A stretch of 64,000 bases of DNA. Origin: Marthasterias glacialis. Its lineage: Eukaryota; Echinodermata; Asteroidea; Forcipulatida; Asteriidae. Positions 32,440 through 41,776 of this stretch are shown here, piece after piece (positions within the stretch are counted from its first letter, which is position 1; each line of letters opens with the position of its first letter). A program made the translations under genes and the position numbers. The notes beneath the pieces were generated by a model that worked only from the letters and a program-made list of their open reading frames with translations, did not search any database and was not told where the DNA came from. The stretch spans positions 4,402,001 through 4,466,000 of the forward strand of contig OU452228.1 in assembly GCA_911728455.2 (NCBI GenBank), read 5' to 3'.

Positions 32440-32990
32440 AGTGTATAAGTGTTGGAGTGTTTTAAAATATGGGAAATAGTATGTGGTTTCATGAGGGTTG
32501 GAAGTTTAATTGAAATGTGTTCTATAAGGTGAAAAGGAAATGCTATCATGTTGATGTGAAGCAGTCTAATAATGTGAAAATTAAATGCTATCATGAGGAT
32601 GGGAAGCTGTGTTAAAATATGGTGAACAGTAACTGCTATCATGAGGGTGTGAAGCTGTCTTAAAATATGGTGAACAGTAACTGCTATCATGAGGGTGTGA
32701 AGCTGTCTTAAAATATGCTGAACAGTAACTGCTATCATGAGGATGGGAAGCTGTCTTAAAATATGGTGCACAGTAACTTTTCTCATGAGGATGGGAAGCT
32801 GTATTAAAATAAGGTGAACAGTAACAGCTATCATGAGGATTGGAAGCTGTCTAAAAATAAGGCGAACAGTAACTGCTATCATGAGGATGGGAAGCTGCCT
32901 TAAAATAAGGTGAACAGTAAGTGCTATCATGAGGATGGGAAGCTGTCTTAAAATAAGGCGACGAGTAATGGCTGCCATGAAGTTTGGAAT
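32440..32990. repeat. 48-bp minisatellite (about 11 copies)
   Basis: The unit contains GTGAACAGTAACTGCTATCA, TGAGGATGGGAAGCTGTCTT and AAAATATG. It is 16 codons long, so the minus strand has a 185-residue ORF of MIAVTVHLILRQLPIL-type repeats. It lies directly upstream of a Helitron-like 3' terminus. Minisatellites inside Helitrons near the end are common. Confidence 0.88.
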
Positions 32991-33021
32991 TTGTGTAAAA
33001 ATATTTGAAATAAAAGATATA

Positions 33022-33053
33022 GGTGGTTACTAAGGGGGCGTAGCCCCCGCTAG
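33022..33053 (+). mobile_element. Helitron-like 3' terminus 1
   Basis: A GGGGGC-GTA-GCCCCC hairpin (33034-33048) is followed by GCTAG and a T. A short hairpin just before a CTRR terminus, with insertion ahead of T, is the hallmark of Helitron 3' ends. The 5' end (TC...) could not be located, and no Rep/helicase is present. Confidence 0.55.
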
Positions 33054-33167
33054 TATGCTGCAATAGATCATAGGAGCAATAGTATATGATGTATGGTTAG
33101 TGTAAGGTGGGGATAAAGGGGCTAGGTTGTAATAGATCATAGGAGGTAAAGTATTTGATATATGGTT

Positions 33168-33200
33168 AGGTGGTGACTAAGGGGGCGTAGCCCCTGCTGT
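33168..33200 (+). mobile_element. Helitron-like 3' terminus 2
   Basis: A second copy, GGTGGTGACTAAGGGGGCGT then AGCCCCTGCTG, with one hairpin mismatch and CTG in place of CTAG. The about 115 bp between termini 1 and 2 share ATAGATCATAGGAG with each other's flanks, consistent with tandem partial copies. Confidence 0.5.
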
Positions 33201-33243
33201 TTGCATGAGCGGAGTTATGTAAGTAGGTAAATTTTAATAGGTG

Positions 33244-33248
33244 GTGAC
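33244..33248. repeat. 5-bp target-site duplication GTGAC, left
   Basis: GTGAC directly precedes the left LTR and recurs at 39955-39959 directly after the right LTR. Five bases is the usual Ty3/gypsy integrase stagger. Confidence 0.93.
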
Positions 33249-34241
33249 TGTCACGGGTGGAATTGTGAAAGAAAATTAGAACAGTAAGCAATCACGAGGT
33301 AGCGCGAGACTCATGAGATTAAAACAAAGTAATTCACAGAAACCATGGTTTTGAAGAACAAAAATTAAGCTTTAATTATGGATGCGAAATTAAGCATACT
33401 GAAAGCAAGTTATTTACAAAGCAACGAAATATGCATGTCTGCTTAATACAGTTCAGTGGCAATCAACCAGCAGTAAACTCAAAGCACCATTAATAAGCGG
33501 GTTAATTATGGCAAACATTAAAGCAACTTAAAACAACAAAGTTTGACAGCGTTGATTATACAATGAAACTAATAAAATTATCATCATGAAAGCGATGAGA
33601 TGGAGAACATTTCGCCAGTTTCCTTGTTAGGCTGCGCCCATGCCCCGAAACCCTGCGGTTCAAAACATTGACACAAACAAAATTGCTTTAGCCAAACAGG
33701 TAAAATGAAAATTGTCAATTGGCCGGAAATATTACAAATCTTTAGCACAAAAATTAGCGCAATACTCACAGGAGGTCGAGAGTACCATACGGTGAACCCC
33801 CTGGTTTGGTTTAAGGAAATGTGGCTCTCAGATAATACGGCAAATGGTTTAATTGACACGGTGGTAGCGGGGAAAGTACCGGTCTCAACATAGCATCGCT
33901 GGTCCGTGGTCGTCGTCCTGGGCTTCGGTCGACCACGCCTTGGTATAGATGCTCAGGCCTCTGCGTCGTCTTCATCGGGCGTCGTCTACTCCCCACCGTG
34001 TCAATTGGTACTCTGCCGTATTCCTGGAATTTCCCCAAATTTATACTACTAGGTGTATACAAAAGAAACACCTGATGCACAGTATTTAATAAAATAAATT
34101 ACCACTCACTAAATAGTGTTGTGTAACAACGTGAGTAAAACGGAATTCAAACTAAAAGAAAACCTAACAGGTTTCTTTTGAAATACACATTCCACAGATT
34201 TTTAAAGTCTGCCGTAACTCCTGCAGTTGGCACTTTTGACA
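33249..34241 (-). repeat. LTR (3' LTR of the minus-strand element)
   Basis: Begins TGTCACGGGTGGAATTG and ends GGCACTTTTGACA on the plus strand. It is 993 bp, with no mismatch found against the partner at 38962-39954; the three spurious ORFs it contains are identical in both. A TATAAAT lies on the minus strand at 34045-34039. Confidence 0.95.
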
Positions 34242-34255
34242 TCACTCCCCACTTT
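34242..34255 (-). other. Polypurine tract
   Basis: On the minus strand AAAGTGGGGAGTGA abuts the 3' LTR. In LTR elements this RNase H-resistant tract primes plus-strand DNA synthesis. Confidence 0.8.
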
Positions 34256-34355
34256 CAGATAGTGTAACTATCTTTACCCAATATGTGTCAACTCGAGAAA
34301 AAAAAATATTTTATCCGTTTTACATTACTTTGTTAACCACTTAAATAGTTTTACA

Positions 34356-37300
34356 CTAACTGTCTTCTTCTGGGCAACGACTTAGGAAGTCTGCACCCAC
34401 ATTTTCACTTCCTTTGATAGCTACTACTCTGTACCGATATGGCTGTAAACTTAATGCCCAACGCATTATTCTGCTGTTGGTCATCTTAGTTCTAGCTATG
34501 TACATGAGGGGTCTATGGTCTGTTTCAAGAATAAATTCTTTACCGTACAGAAAGAAATGAAATTTCTTTATCGCCCATACAAGCGCTAAGCATTCCCTTT
34601 CGATCACAGAGTACTTGGCTTCTCTCGGTAGAAGTTTTCTACTGGCATACGAGATTGGAAATTTCATTCCATCAACTTCCTGTACTAACATCGCTCCTAT
34701 ACCGATGTCAGAAGCATCAGTTTGCAGTATGAACTGGTTAACTGGATTTGGTAGATGCAAGATTGGTTTAGATTCTACTCGACTCTTTAGCGTATTAAAC
34801 GCTGCGTCCTGTGCATCTCCCCAATTCACTTTGTTTGGACTTCCTTTTTTCGTCAAATCTGACAATGGAGCGGCAATTGCAGAAAAATTTGGGACGAATT
34901 TTCTATAAAATCCGACTAATCCCAAAAAAGACCTAACCTGCTTCTTAGTTGTTGGTTTTTCTGCTTTCAAAACCTTGCTCACATTTTCTGGATGTGGTTT
35001 CAAAATTCCCTGACCTATCGTATGCCCAAGAAATTTTAAACTTCTGTATCCAATACAACACTTGGACGGTTTGGCAGTGAGTCCTGCATTTCGCAATCTT
35101 TGAAAGACTTTTTCCAGAGTCAGCAAGTGTTCTTCCCAACTTTCTGAATAGACCAAAATATCATCAATGTAATTGATCACATTAGGTAGCCCGACTAGTA
35201 CTCGTCTCATAAGTCTCGAAAATACAGCTGGTGCATTTACCATGCCGAATGGCATAACTGTAAATTGATATAGACCCTCCGAAGTAGCAAATGCTGTTTT
35301 ATCTTTATCTTCGGGGGACATTGGGATTTGCCAGTAACCTTTGGTTAGATCGAGTTTTGAAAAGTACTTGGCTTTTGCTACCCTGGAAAACAAGTCTTCA
35401 GCATTTGGTATTGGTTCAGGATCAAACACAGTGATGTCATTTAGTTGACGAAAATCTATACAAAACCTGTTACTTCCATCAGGTTTACGTACCAACACTA
35501 CTGGTGAGGCGTAAGCTGAAGTAGATTTCTCTATCACTCCCAACTTGAGCATTTTGTCAATTTCACTGATTATTGTGTTTCGCACTGCTGGTGGCACTGG
35601 AAAAGGTTTTGATGCAATTGGTGTAGTTTTAGTCAATTTGACAGTGTGCTCTATCAGCTGTGTGCGACCACACATATCGGTCAGTATATCAGAAAACTCA
35701 TGCATGAGAATTTCGACGTCTTGTTTTTGCTCTAATTCGAGCTCCTGGTTAATATCAACTTCATCGCATGTTTCTGATTGTCTCAGAGGAGGCATATTAA
35801 CCTTAATACCATCTTCTTGGTCGTCATCATCCATAACAATATTAGCTCCTCCTAATTGAGTTGCATCTACATCAATTTGTTTATCACCAGCATTACCCAC
35901 GCTCAGACTTTGTCTGTCTACATACTTTTTAAGTAGATTAGCATGATAGACCTTGTCCTTTCCCTTTACTTTGACCAGATAGTCGTTTTTTCTGACACAC
36001 TTTTGAACTGAGTATGGCCCTTGCCATTGTAGAAGCAATTTACTAGTGCTCGTGGGACGCAATATTAAAACTTTCTCCCCTTCTTTGAATTTTCTGTCCT
36101 TGGACTTTGTGTCATAATATCGCTTATATCTTTTTGCGGATCTACTGAGTTCTTCTTGAGCAACTTTGCATGTTTCTTCAAGCCTTTCCCTGAGGTCTAC
36201 AACATACTCATATGTAGTTTTTACTTCCTCATCTTCTACTTCACCTGACCATAGTTCTCTTAGTACCGTAAGTGGGCCTCTAACGGTTCTACCATAGAGT
36301 AACTCGAATGGAGAGAACCCTAAACTCTCCTGAGGGGCTTCTCTGTAAGCAAATAGTACAGCAGGTAAGTATCGATCCCATTCATTAGGTTTTTCTACAC
36401 ACATACGTTTAAGCATTGTCTTAAGAGTCCCATTAAAACGTTCGACAAGGCCATTACAGATTGGATGATATGGTGTTGTTGTTAACTGTTTAATCGAGAG
36501 CAATCGTCCTAATTCTTTCATGACTGCTGAGGTAAACTGAGAACCTCTATCAGACAATATTTCATCAGGAACACCAACTCTACAGAATATTTCTAAGAGT
36601 GCTTCAGCTACTCGCTCAGTCTCTATACTTCGAAGTGCAACTGCTTCTGGGTAACGAGTTGCATAATCAACTAATGTGACAATATACCTGTTCCCTCGTT
36701 CTGTGATTGGCTGTATAGGTCCAACTATATCTACAGCCACACGTTTGAATGGGGTGTCAATTAACGGCATTTCCCCTAGAGGGACCCTAGTTACTCTTCC
36801 CTTTGACACCGTTCTTTGACATATGTCACATGACTGACAATATCGGCGGACATCAGCCTGTAACCCAGGCCAGAAAAAATTCGCAATAATTCTGTCAGTA
36901 GTTTTTTTTACTTTTAAGTGTCCTGACAATGGGGAATCATGTGCCAAACTCATTACTTTCTCACGATATGACTTAGGAACTACAAGCTGTTTAATCAGTT
37001 TACCATGCTGAACATGAGGAGACTGAAAATCTCTGTACAACAGCCGATTCCTAATACAATAACCCGTTTCAATTCCTCTGTCGTTCATTGTTTTTAGACC
37101 CTTTGTTGCTAATTCAAACAACTTTAACAAACTACTGTCCTCCTGCTGGGCCGTTATCAACTCTGCTTTTGATTTGGATACCTGAGGTATCTCACAAACA
37201 ATGAGTGGTTTTAGTGGTATTGTCTTCCTTTCTTTGGAAGCACGGGTTTCTACTGCATTTGCCTGTGGTATTGGTGTATCTAAAGTCTTTTTAGATTGTG

Positions 37301-38762
37301 GAGACCAATGAATATCAGGGTCACTTGGGCCCCTTACACCTGCAACATTACCAACGATGATACCATACAGAGGACTTTCCATTACTACGGCCTCAACTTC
37401 ACCTACATAATAAGGCGTATCGATAAACACCTTAGCTACTTTGACTTCACGAACTGTTCCATCTAGTAAAACACATCTTTGGGTTCTACCGGTGTACTGG
37501 TTCTCCTTGACCAGTGTACGTTTTACTACCACTGTACTACAGCCACTATCTCGGAGTACTGGTACTAAGTGGTTACCAATTTTGCCCTGTTTTACTGGCA
37601 TGTTTTCATCAAATGCTGGTCTACTTACAGCATTTACAACCGGAAGTTCATCTCCAGACTGAAGTCTAACATAAGTGCCTGGGGGTCTAGAGTAATCGTA
37701 TCTAATTGCGTTTAACTCTATACAGGCACCTAATGTTTGCTTTGCATTTTTTCCCGATGTATCCTCTTTCAAATCCTTCAAACCTGCGGTTTTATTTGTG
37801 CGTGATCGATTGTTTTTATTACTTCTACAGTTAACAGCTATGTGACCTATTTTACCACAATTATAGCATTCTCGGTCTTCGTGTGGCTTAAACTCGCCTT
37901 TTGACCGTTCACCATCACTATCTTTCACATTCTTGCTGCCGTTAAACTGTTTTCTATGACCCTCTTTTCTTGTTTGACTCTTGTCATCGAGTTTAGGCAT
38001 CATAGATGATGGCTTATGAGCTTCCTGAAACCTATCTGCCATAATTGTCATCTCGATTAATGTAGTAGGTTTACGTTCCTTTAAGAACAACTTTAATTCC
38101 TTGCTACATGTATTGATTACTTGTTCCCTCATAATGAGGTCGACAAATTCCTCAAATTTCTTCTCCGTACTACTGAGTTCAATCCACCTAAACAAATACC
38201 TTTGTATGCGCTCGGAAAACTGTGTGTATGTTTCGTTCGTATCTAGTTTAGACTGCCTAAACTTAAGTCTAAATCCATCTTCTGTCATTTCATACCTATG
38301 AAGAAGAGCAGTCTTAAGATCACTATAACTATTTGCTAGGTCATCAGGAAGCCGTGAATAAACCTCGAGCGCTTTACCTGTCAAGAGTACGCTGAGTGGC
38401 ACAGCCCAATCGTCACGTGACCATTGCATGTTTGTGGCAAACCTTTCAAATCTACCTAGATACGAATCAATATCATCTGTCTTTTCATTAAATGGAGGCA
38501 TCTTAGGGAGTCTACCCTTGCCCTGAAACTTTGTTTCTTTAGTCTCACTAGCTGAACCATTCTTACTTTTCTCTTGAGCAATACTTAACTCCAGCTCTTT
38601 CATTTCTTTCTCATGTTCTCTTTGTTCCTGTCTCTCTTCCCTAACTCTTTGCCTTTCTGTTCTTTCTTCATTTTGCCTTTCTCTTGCAAAGTCTATTAGC
38701 TCCTTATCAACTAAGTTCAGAGATTTTCCCAGATCTAGGAATTGTTGAAACTCCATTCTCAC
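34356..38762 (-). CDS. Gag-pol polyprotein of Gmr1-like element (Gag-PR-IN-RT-RH)
   Basis: 1468 residues in one frame, without the gag-pol frameshift many relatives use. Residues 1-90 include a charged coiled-coil-like stretch, and a gag capsid-type region follows at about 90-250. A CCHC knuckle (CYNCGKIGHIAVNC) starts at C299, and the protease active site DSG is at D405. Integrase has an HHCC zinc finger (about 608-648), the catalytic triad D678, D738 and E774 with the standard 35-residue last spacing, and a GPY/F module near 915. Reverse transcriptase follows, with YIDD at D1200-D1201. RNase H comes last, with TDAS at D1349 and TDHRPL at D1415. No catalytic residue is missing. The first ATG after the primer site is taken as the start. 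Integrase lies upstream of RT, unlike ordinary Ty3/gypsy elements. Confidence 0.95.
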   Translation of the reverse strand: MRMEFQQFLDLGKSLNLVDKELIDFARERQNEERTERQRVREERQEQREHEKEMKELELSIAQEKSKNGSASETKETKFQGKGRLPKMPPFNEKTDDIDSYLGRFERFATNMQWSRDDWAVPLSVLLTGKALEVYSRLPDDLANSYSDLKTALLHRYEMTEDGFRLKFRQSKLDTNETYTQFSERIQRYLFRWIELSSTEKKFEEFVDLIMREQVINTCSKELKLFLKERKPTTLIEMTIMADRFQEAHKPSSMMPKLDDKSQTRKEGHRKQFNGSKNVKDSDGERSKGEFKPHEDRECYNCGKIGHIAVNCRSNKNNRSRTNKTAGLKDLKEDTSGKNAKQTLGACIELNAIRYDYSRPPGTYVRLQSGDELPVVNAVSRPAFDENMPVKQGKIGNHLVPVLRDSGCSTVVVKRTLVKENQYTGRTQRCVLLDGTVREVKVAKVFIDTPYYVGEVEAVVMESPLYGIIVGNVAGVRGPSDPDIHWSPQSKKTLDTPIPQANAVETRASKERKTIPLKPLIVCEIPQVSKSKAELITAQQEDSSLLKLFELATKGLKTMNDRGIETGYCIRNRLLYRDFQSPHVQHGKLIKQLVVPKSYREKVMSLAHDSPLSGHLKVKKTTDRIIANFFWPGLQADVRRYCQSCDICQRTVSKGRVTRVPLGEMPLIDTPFKRVAVDIVGPIQPITERGNRYIVTLVDYATRYPEAVALRSIETERVAEALLEIFCRVGVPDEILSDRGSQFTSAVMKELGRLLSIKQLTTTPYHPICNGLVERFNGTLKTMLKRMCVEKPNEWDRYLPAVLFAYREAPQESLGFSPFELLYGRTVRGPLTVLRELWSGEVEDEEVKTTYEYVVDLRERLEETCKVAQEELSRSAKRYKRYYDTKSKDRKFKEGEKVLILRPTSTSKLLLQWQGPYSVQKCVRKNDYLVKVKGKDKVYHANLLKKYVDRQSLSVGNAGDKQIDVDATQLGGANIVMDDDDQEDGIKVNMPPLRQSETCDEVDINQELELEQKQDVEILMHEFSDILTDMCGRTQLIEHTVKLTKTTPIASKPFPVPPAVRNTIISEIDKMLKLGVIEKSTSAYASPVVLVRKPDGSNRFCIDFRQLNDITVFDPEPIPNAEDLFSRVAKAKYFSKLDLTKGYWQIPMSPEDKDKTAFATSEGLYQFTVMPFGMVNAPAVFSRLMRRVLVGLPNVINYIDDILVYSESWEEHLLTLEKVFQRLRNAGLTAKPSKCCIGYRSLKFLGHTIGQGILKPHPENVSKVLKAEKPTTKKQVRSFLGLVGFYRKFVPNFSAIAAPLSDLTKKGSPNKVNWGDAQDAAFNTLKSRVESKPILHLPNPVNQFILQTDASDIGIGAMLVQEVDGMKFPISYASRKLLPREAKYSVIERECLALVWAIKKFHFFLYGKEFILETDHRPLMYIARTKMTNSRIMRWALSLQPYRYRVVAIKGSENVGADFLSRCPEEDS

Positions 38763-38941
38763 AAAGACCTTTACACACCGAGAACTGAGATGAACGTCTA
38801 TGAAACTAAATTTAAACTGTAAAATACCATCAAAAACGCATGGATTGACAACTGTTAAAGATTATGTTATCAATATCTGAGCTGCACCGTCTAGTGATTT
38901 AAACTGTTCAACCCCTTTTGTTTAACGGGAAGGGGTTTTAA

Positions 38942-38959
38942 CTCCCGGACAAGCCCCCA
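38942..38959 (-). other. Primer binding site, tRNA-Pro type
   Basis: On the minus strand TGGGGGCTTGTCCGGGAG begins two bases inside the 5' LTR. It differs at two positions from the tRNA-Pro-complementary primer site known from gammaretroviruses, so tRNA-Pro is the likely minus-strand primer. Confidence 0.85.
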
Positions 38960-38961
38960 AA

Positions 38962-39954
38962 TGTCACGGGTGGAATTGTGAAAGAAAATTAGAACAGTAA
39001 GCAATCACGAGGTAGCGCGAGACTCATGAGATTAAAACAAAGTAATTCACAGAAACCATGGTTTTGAAGAACAAAAATTAAGCTTTAATTATGGATGCGA
39101 AATTAAGCATACTGAAAGCAAGTTATTTACAAAGCAACGAAATATGCATGTCTGCTTAATACAGTTCAGTGGCAATCAACCAGCAGTAAACTCAAAGCAC
39201 CATTAATAAGCGGGTTAATTATGGCAAACATTAAAGCAACTTAAAACAACAAAGTTTGACAGCGTTGATTATACAATGAAACTAATAAAATTATCATCAT
39301 GAAAGCGATGAGATGGAGAACATTTCGCCAGTTTCCTTGTTAGGCTGCGCCCATGCCCCGAAACCCTGCGGTTCAAAACATTGACACAAACAAAATTGCT
39401 TTAGCCAAACAGGTAAAATGAAAATTGTCAATTGGCCGGAAATATTACAAATCTTTAGCACAAAAATTAGCGCAATACTCACAGGAGGTCGAGAGTACCA
39501 TACGGTGAACCCCCTGGTTTGGTTTAAGGAAATGTGGCTCTCAGATAATACGGCAAATGGTTTAATTGACACGGTGGTAGCGGGGAAAGTACCGGTCTCA
39601 ACATAGCATCGCTGGTCCGTGGTCGTCGTCCTGGGCTTCGGTCGACCACGCCTTGGTATAGATGCTCAGGCCTCTGCGTCGTCTTCATCGGGCGTCGTCT
39701 ACTCCCCACCGTGTCAATTGGTACTCTGCCGTATTCCTGGAATTTCCCCAAATTTATACTACTAGGTGTATACAAAAGAAACACCTGATGCACAGTATTT
39801 AATAAAATAAATTACCACTCACTAAATAGTGTTGTGTAACAACGTGAGTAAAACGGAATTCAAACTAAAAGAAAACCTAACAGGTTTCTTTTGAAATACA
39901 CATTCCACAGATTTTTAAAGTCTGCCGTAACTCCTGCAGTTGGCACTTTTGACA
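38962..39954 (-). repeat. LTR (5' LTR, promoter-bearing)
   Basis: 993 bp, the partner of 33249-34241. As the 5' LTR of the minus-strand element it should carry the promoter. Confidence 0.95.
39752..39758 (-). promoter_or_regulatory. TATA box of the 5' LTR
   Basis: TATAAAT on the minus strand about 200 bp into the LTR is the only good TATA match in the right area. Transcription start is inferred 25-30 bp further on (about 39725). Confidence 0.45.
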
Positions 39955-39982
39955 GTGACCAAGGGGGCGTAGCCCCCGCTAG
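39955..39982 (+). mobile_element. Helitron-like 3' terminus 3, split by the LTR element
   Basis: GTGACCAAGGGGGCGTAGCC continues to CCCGCTAG and a T. Joined in thought to GGTGGTGAC at 33240-33248 it matches termini 1 and 2, so the LTR retrotransposon landed about 30 bp from the end of a Helitron-like copy. Confidence 0.6.
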
Positions 39983-40100
39983 TTATGATTAGGGGAAGTA
40001 GAAAAAGGGGGGATAGGGGGGCGAAGCCCCCCTGGGGTGTCGGGGCGGAGCCACGCAGGATCCGGCGTAAGCCGGAAAAAATTTTTTAAAGGTTACCCTT
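39983..40100. repeat. Cluster of GC-rich mini-hairpins
   Basis: Successive short palindromes with three- or four-base loops: GGGGGGCGAAGCCCCCC, GGGGCGGAGCC and CCGGCGTAAGCCGG. GCGAAGC is known to form an exceptionally stable DNA mini-hairpin. They follow the Helitron terminus and may belong to another Helitron-like or single-stranded-replicating element. Confidence 0.55.
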
Positions 40101-40190
40101 GGCCGGATTGTTCTGGTTTTTATTTTTCTTTAATTTTCATTTTTATTTTATTTTATTTTATTTTATTTTATGTATGTATATATATATATA

Positions 40191-40317
40191 TATTATATTA
40201 TTAAAATATTTAATTATCTGAAGAAGTCCTACCACATTGGTAAGTAACTTGTTCAACAAGTTACTTACCAATGTGGTAGGACTTCTTCAGATAATTAAAT
40301 ATTTTAATAATATAATA
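40191..40317. repeat. Perfect 127-bp palindrome (63-bp arms, 1-base spacer)
   Basis: Arms are perfectly complementary around a single C at 40254, checked base by base. The centre is AACTTGTT-C-AACAAGTT and the outer ends are TATTATATT/AATATAATA. A third partial copy of the outer AT-rich part follows at 40320-40360. There is no coding content. Confidence 0.93.
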
Positions 40318-40489
40318 GATTGTATTATATTATTAAAATAATTTAATAATCTGAGTCCAATAAAAGTAGCGGTGAAGAAACAATAAGGAAGAAGTTTTAT
40401 TGAACCTTTTACAATGAAGAAATGTAGCATAAAATCAAAATACAATTTTTAGAAAAAGTTTTAACGCAGATAAATTAAACTAAGTTTAA

Positions 40490-41640
40490 ACTAAATGTCT
40501 AGGATTGCACATAAATTAAGCAAAATTTTGAGCAAAGTTTTAAAAATAAAATGTCAAGCAAATGCAGATAAATTTCAAGCAAATTTTGTTGGTGACGTTT
40601 TGCAAGCTAAACCTCTAGCAAACTCAAATAAATTTCAAGCAAATTTTGGGTAAATACTACAAAAACTCAATGTCGAGCAGCGGCAGATAAATTTCAAGCA
40701 AGTTTTTGTGTGAAGTTTTCAAAATTTAATGTCAGGAAAATGCAGGTAAATTTCAAGCAAATCGTTTTGGTCAAGTTTGGCAAACAAAACGTCTAAATGT
40801 CTAGGATTGCACATAAACTAAGCAAAATTTTGGGCAATAAAATGTCAAGCAAACGCAGATAAATTTCAAGGAAATTTTGTTGGTGACATTTTGCAAGCTA
40901 AACCTCTAGCAAATTCAAATAAATTTCAAGCAAATTTTTGGTAAATACTACAAAAACTAAATGTCGAGCAACGGCAGATAAATTTCAAGCAAGTTTTTGT
41001 GTGAAGTTCTCAAAATTTAATGTCAGGAAAACGCAGGTAAATTTCAAGCAAATTGTTTTGGTCAAGTTTTGCAAACAAAACGTCTAAATGTCTAGGATTG
41101 CACATAAATTAAGCAAAATTTGGGGCAAAGTTTTAAAAATAAAATGTCAAGCAAATGCAGATAAATTTCAAGCAAATTTTGTTGGTGACGTTTTGCAAGG
41201 TAAACCTCTAGCAAATTCAAATAAATTTCAAGCACATTTTTGGTAAATACTACAAAAACTAAATGTCGAGCAACGGCAGATAAATTTCAAGCAAGTTTTT
41301 GTGTGAAGTTTTCAAAATTTAATGTCAGGAAAACGCAGGTAAATTTCAAGCAAATTGTTTTGGTCAAGTTTGGCAAACAAAATGTCTAGGAGTGCACATA
41401 AATTAAGCAAAATTTTGGGCAAAGTTTTAAAAATAAAATGTCAAGCAAATGCAGATAAATTTCAAGCAAATTTTGTTGGTGATGTTTTGCAAGCTAAACC
41501 TCTAGCAAATTCAAATAAATTTCAAGCAAATTTTTGGTAAATACTACAAAAACTAAATGTCAAGCAATGGCAGATAAATTTCAAGCAAATTGTTTTGGTA
41601 AAGTTTGGCAAACAAAACGTCTAGCAAATTTCCAGCAAAT
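40490..41640. repeat. About-295-bp higher-order satellite (nearly four copies)
   Basis: The marker AGGATTGCAC (AGGAGTGCAC in the last copy) recurs at 40501, 40803, 41094 and 41388. Each unit consists of four diverged subunits of about 73 bp ending in GATAAATTTCAAGCAAATTT. The distal end of the array supplies the last codons of a minus-strand exon. Confidence 0.88.
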
Positions 41641-41776
41641 TTTGGGTAAATATATTACAAAAACTCAACGTTGAGCAATCGGTTAAGCCGACATCTCTTC
41701 CTGGTACTTGGATGACTTCATTTCTTGCGGTAAATTCACAGATGACTTGGTCAATGGTGTTGATGAAATGGAGTAA
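41621..41776 (-). CDS. Terminal coding exon of a putative minus-strand gene
   Basis: The minus strand has a strong acceptor (CTCTTTTTTCGCAG) and then LLHFINTIDQVICEFTARNE, VIQVPGRDVGLTDCSTLS and a tail FCNIFTQNLLEIC ending at a TAG. The tail lies inside the 295-bp satellite, so the C-terminus was probably captured from repeat DNA. The exon enters in phase 0, exactly the phase at which exon C (44780, 45319, 45739) leaves. The frame is amphipathic and varied in composition, unlike the satellite frames. No family is recognised. Confidence 0.55.
   Translation of the reverse strand, partial: LLHFINTIDQVICEFTARNEVIQVPGRDVGLTDCSTLSFCNIFTQNLLEIC

Larger units (their letters stand above)
33249..39954 (-). 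mobile_element. Complete Gmr1-like Ty3/gypsy LTR retrotransposon (integrase before RT)
   Basis: The element is 6706 bp and transcribed from the minus strand. It has two 993-bp LTRs with TG...CA ends, a GTGAC target duplication, a tRNA-Pro-type primer binding site next to the right LTR and a purine tract next to the left LTR. One uninterrupted gag-pol frame of 1468 codons fills most of the interior. The LTRs show no difference on inspection. The pol order is protease, integrase, reverse transcriptase, RNase H, as in Ty1/copia, whereas the domains themselves are Ty3/gypsy-type. This combination was described for Gmr1-like elements of deuterostomes. It inserted into a Helitron-like 3' end, between GGTGGTGAC and CAAGGGGGCG. 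All visible parts are intact, so it is very young and could be autonomous. Confidence 0.95.

Noticed and set aside
32421-32978. 185-codon minus-strand repetitive ORF
   Set aside because: Product of the 48-bp (16-codon) minisatellite next to a Helitron-like end; no start context or non-repeat domain.
33584-34080. Overlapping ORFs inside the left LTR (same set at 39297-39793)
   Set aside because: Identical in both LTRs and on both strands, without homology to env or accessory genes; considered spurious.
34356-38762. A retrovirus with an envelope gene
   Set aside because: The polyprotein ends about 100 bp before the purine tract; there is no room for, or trace of, env. It is a retrotransposon.
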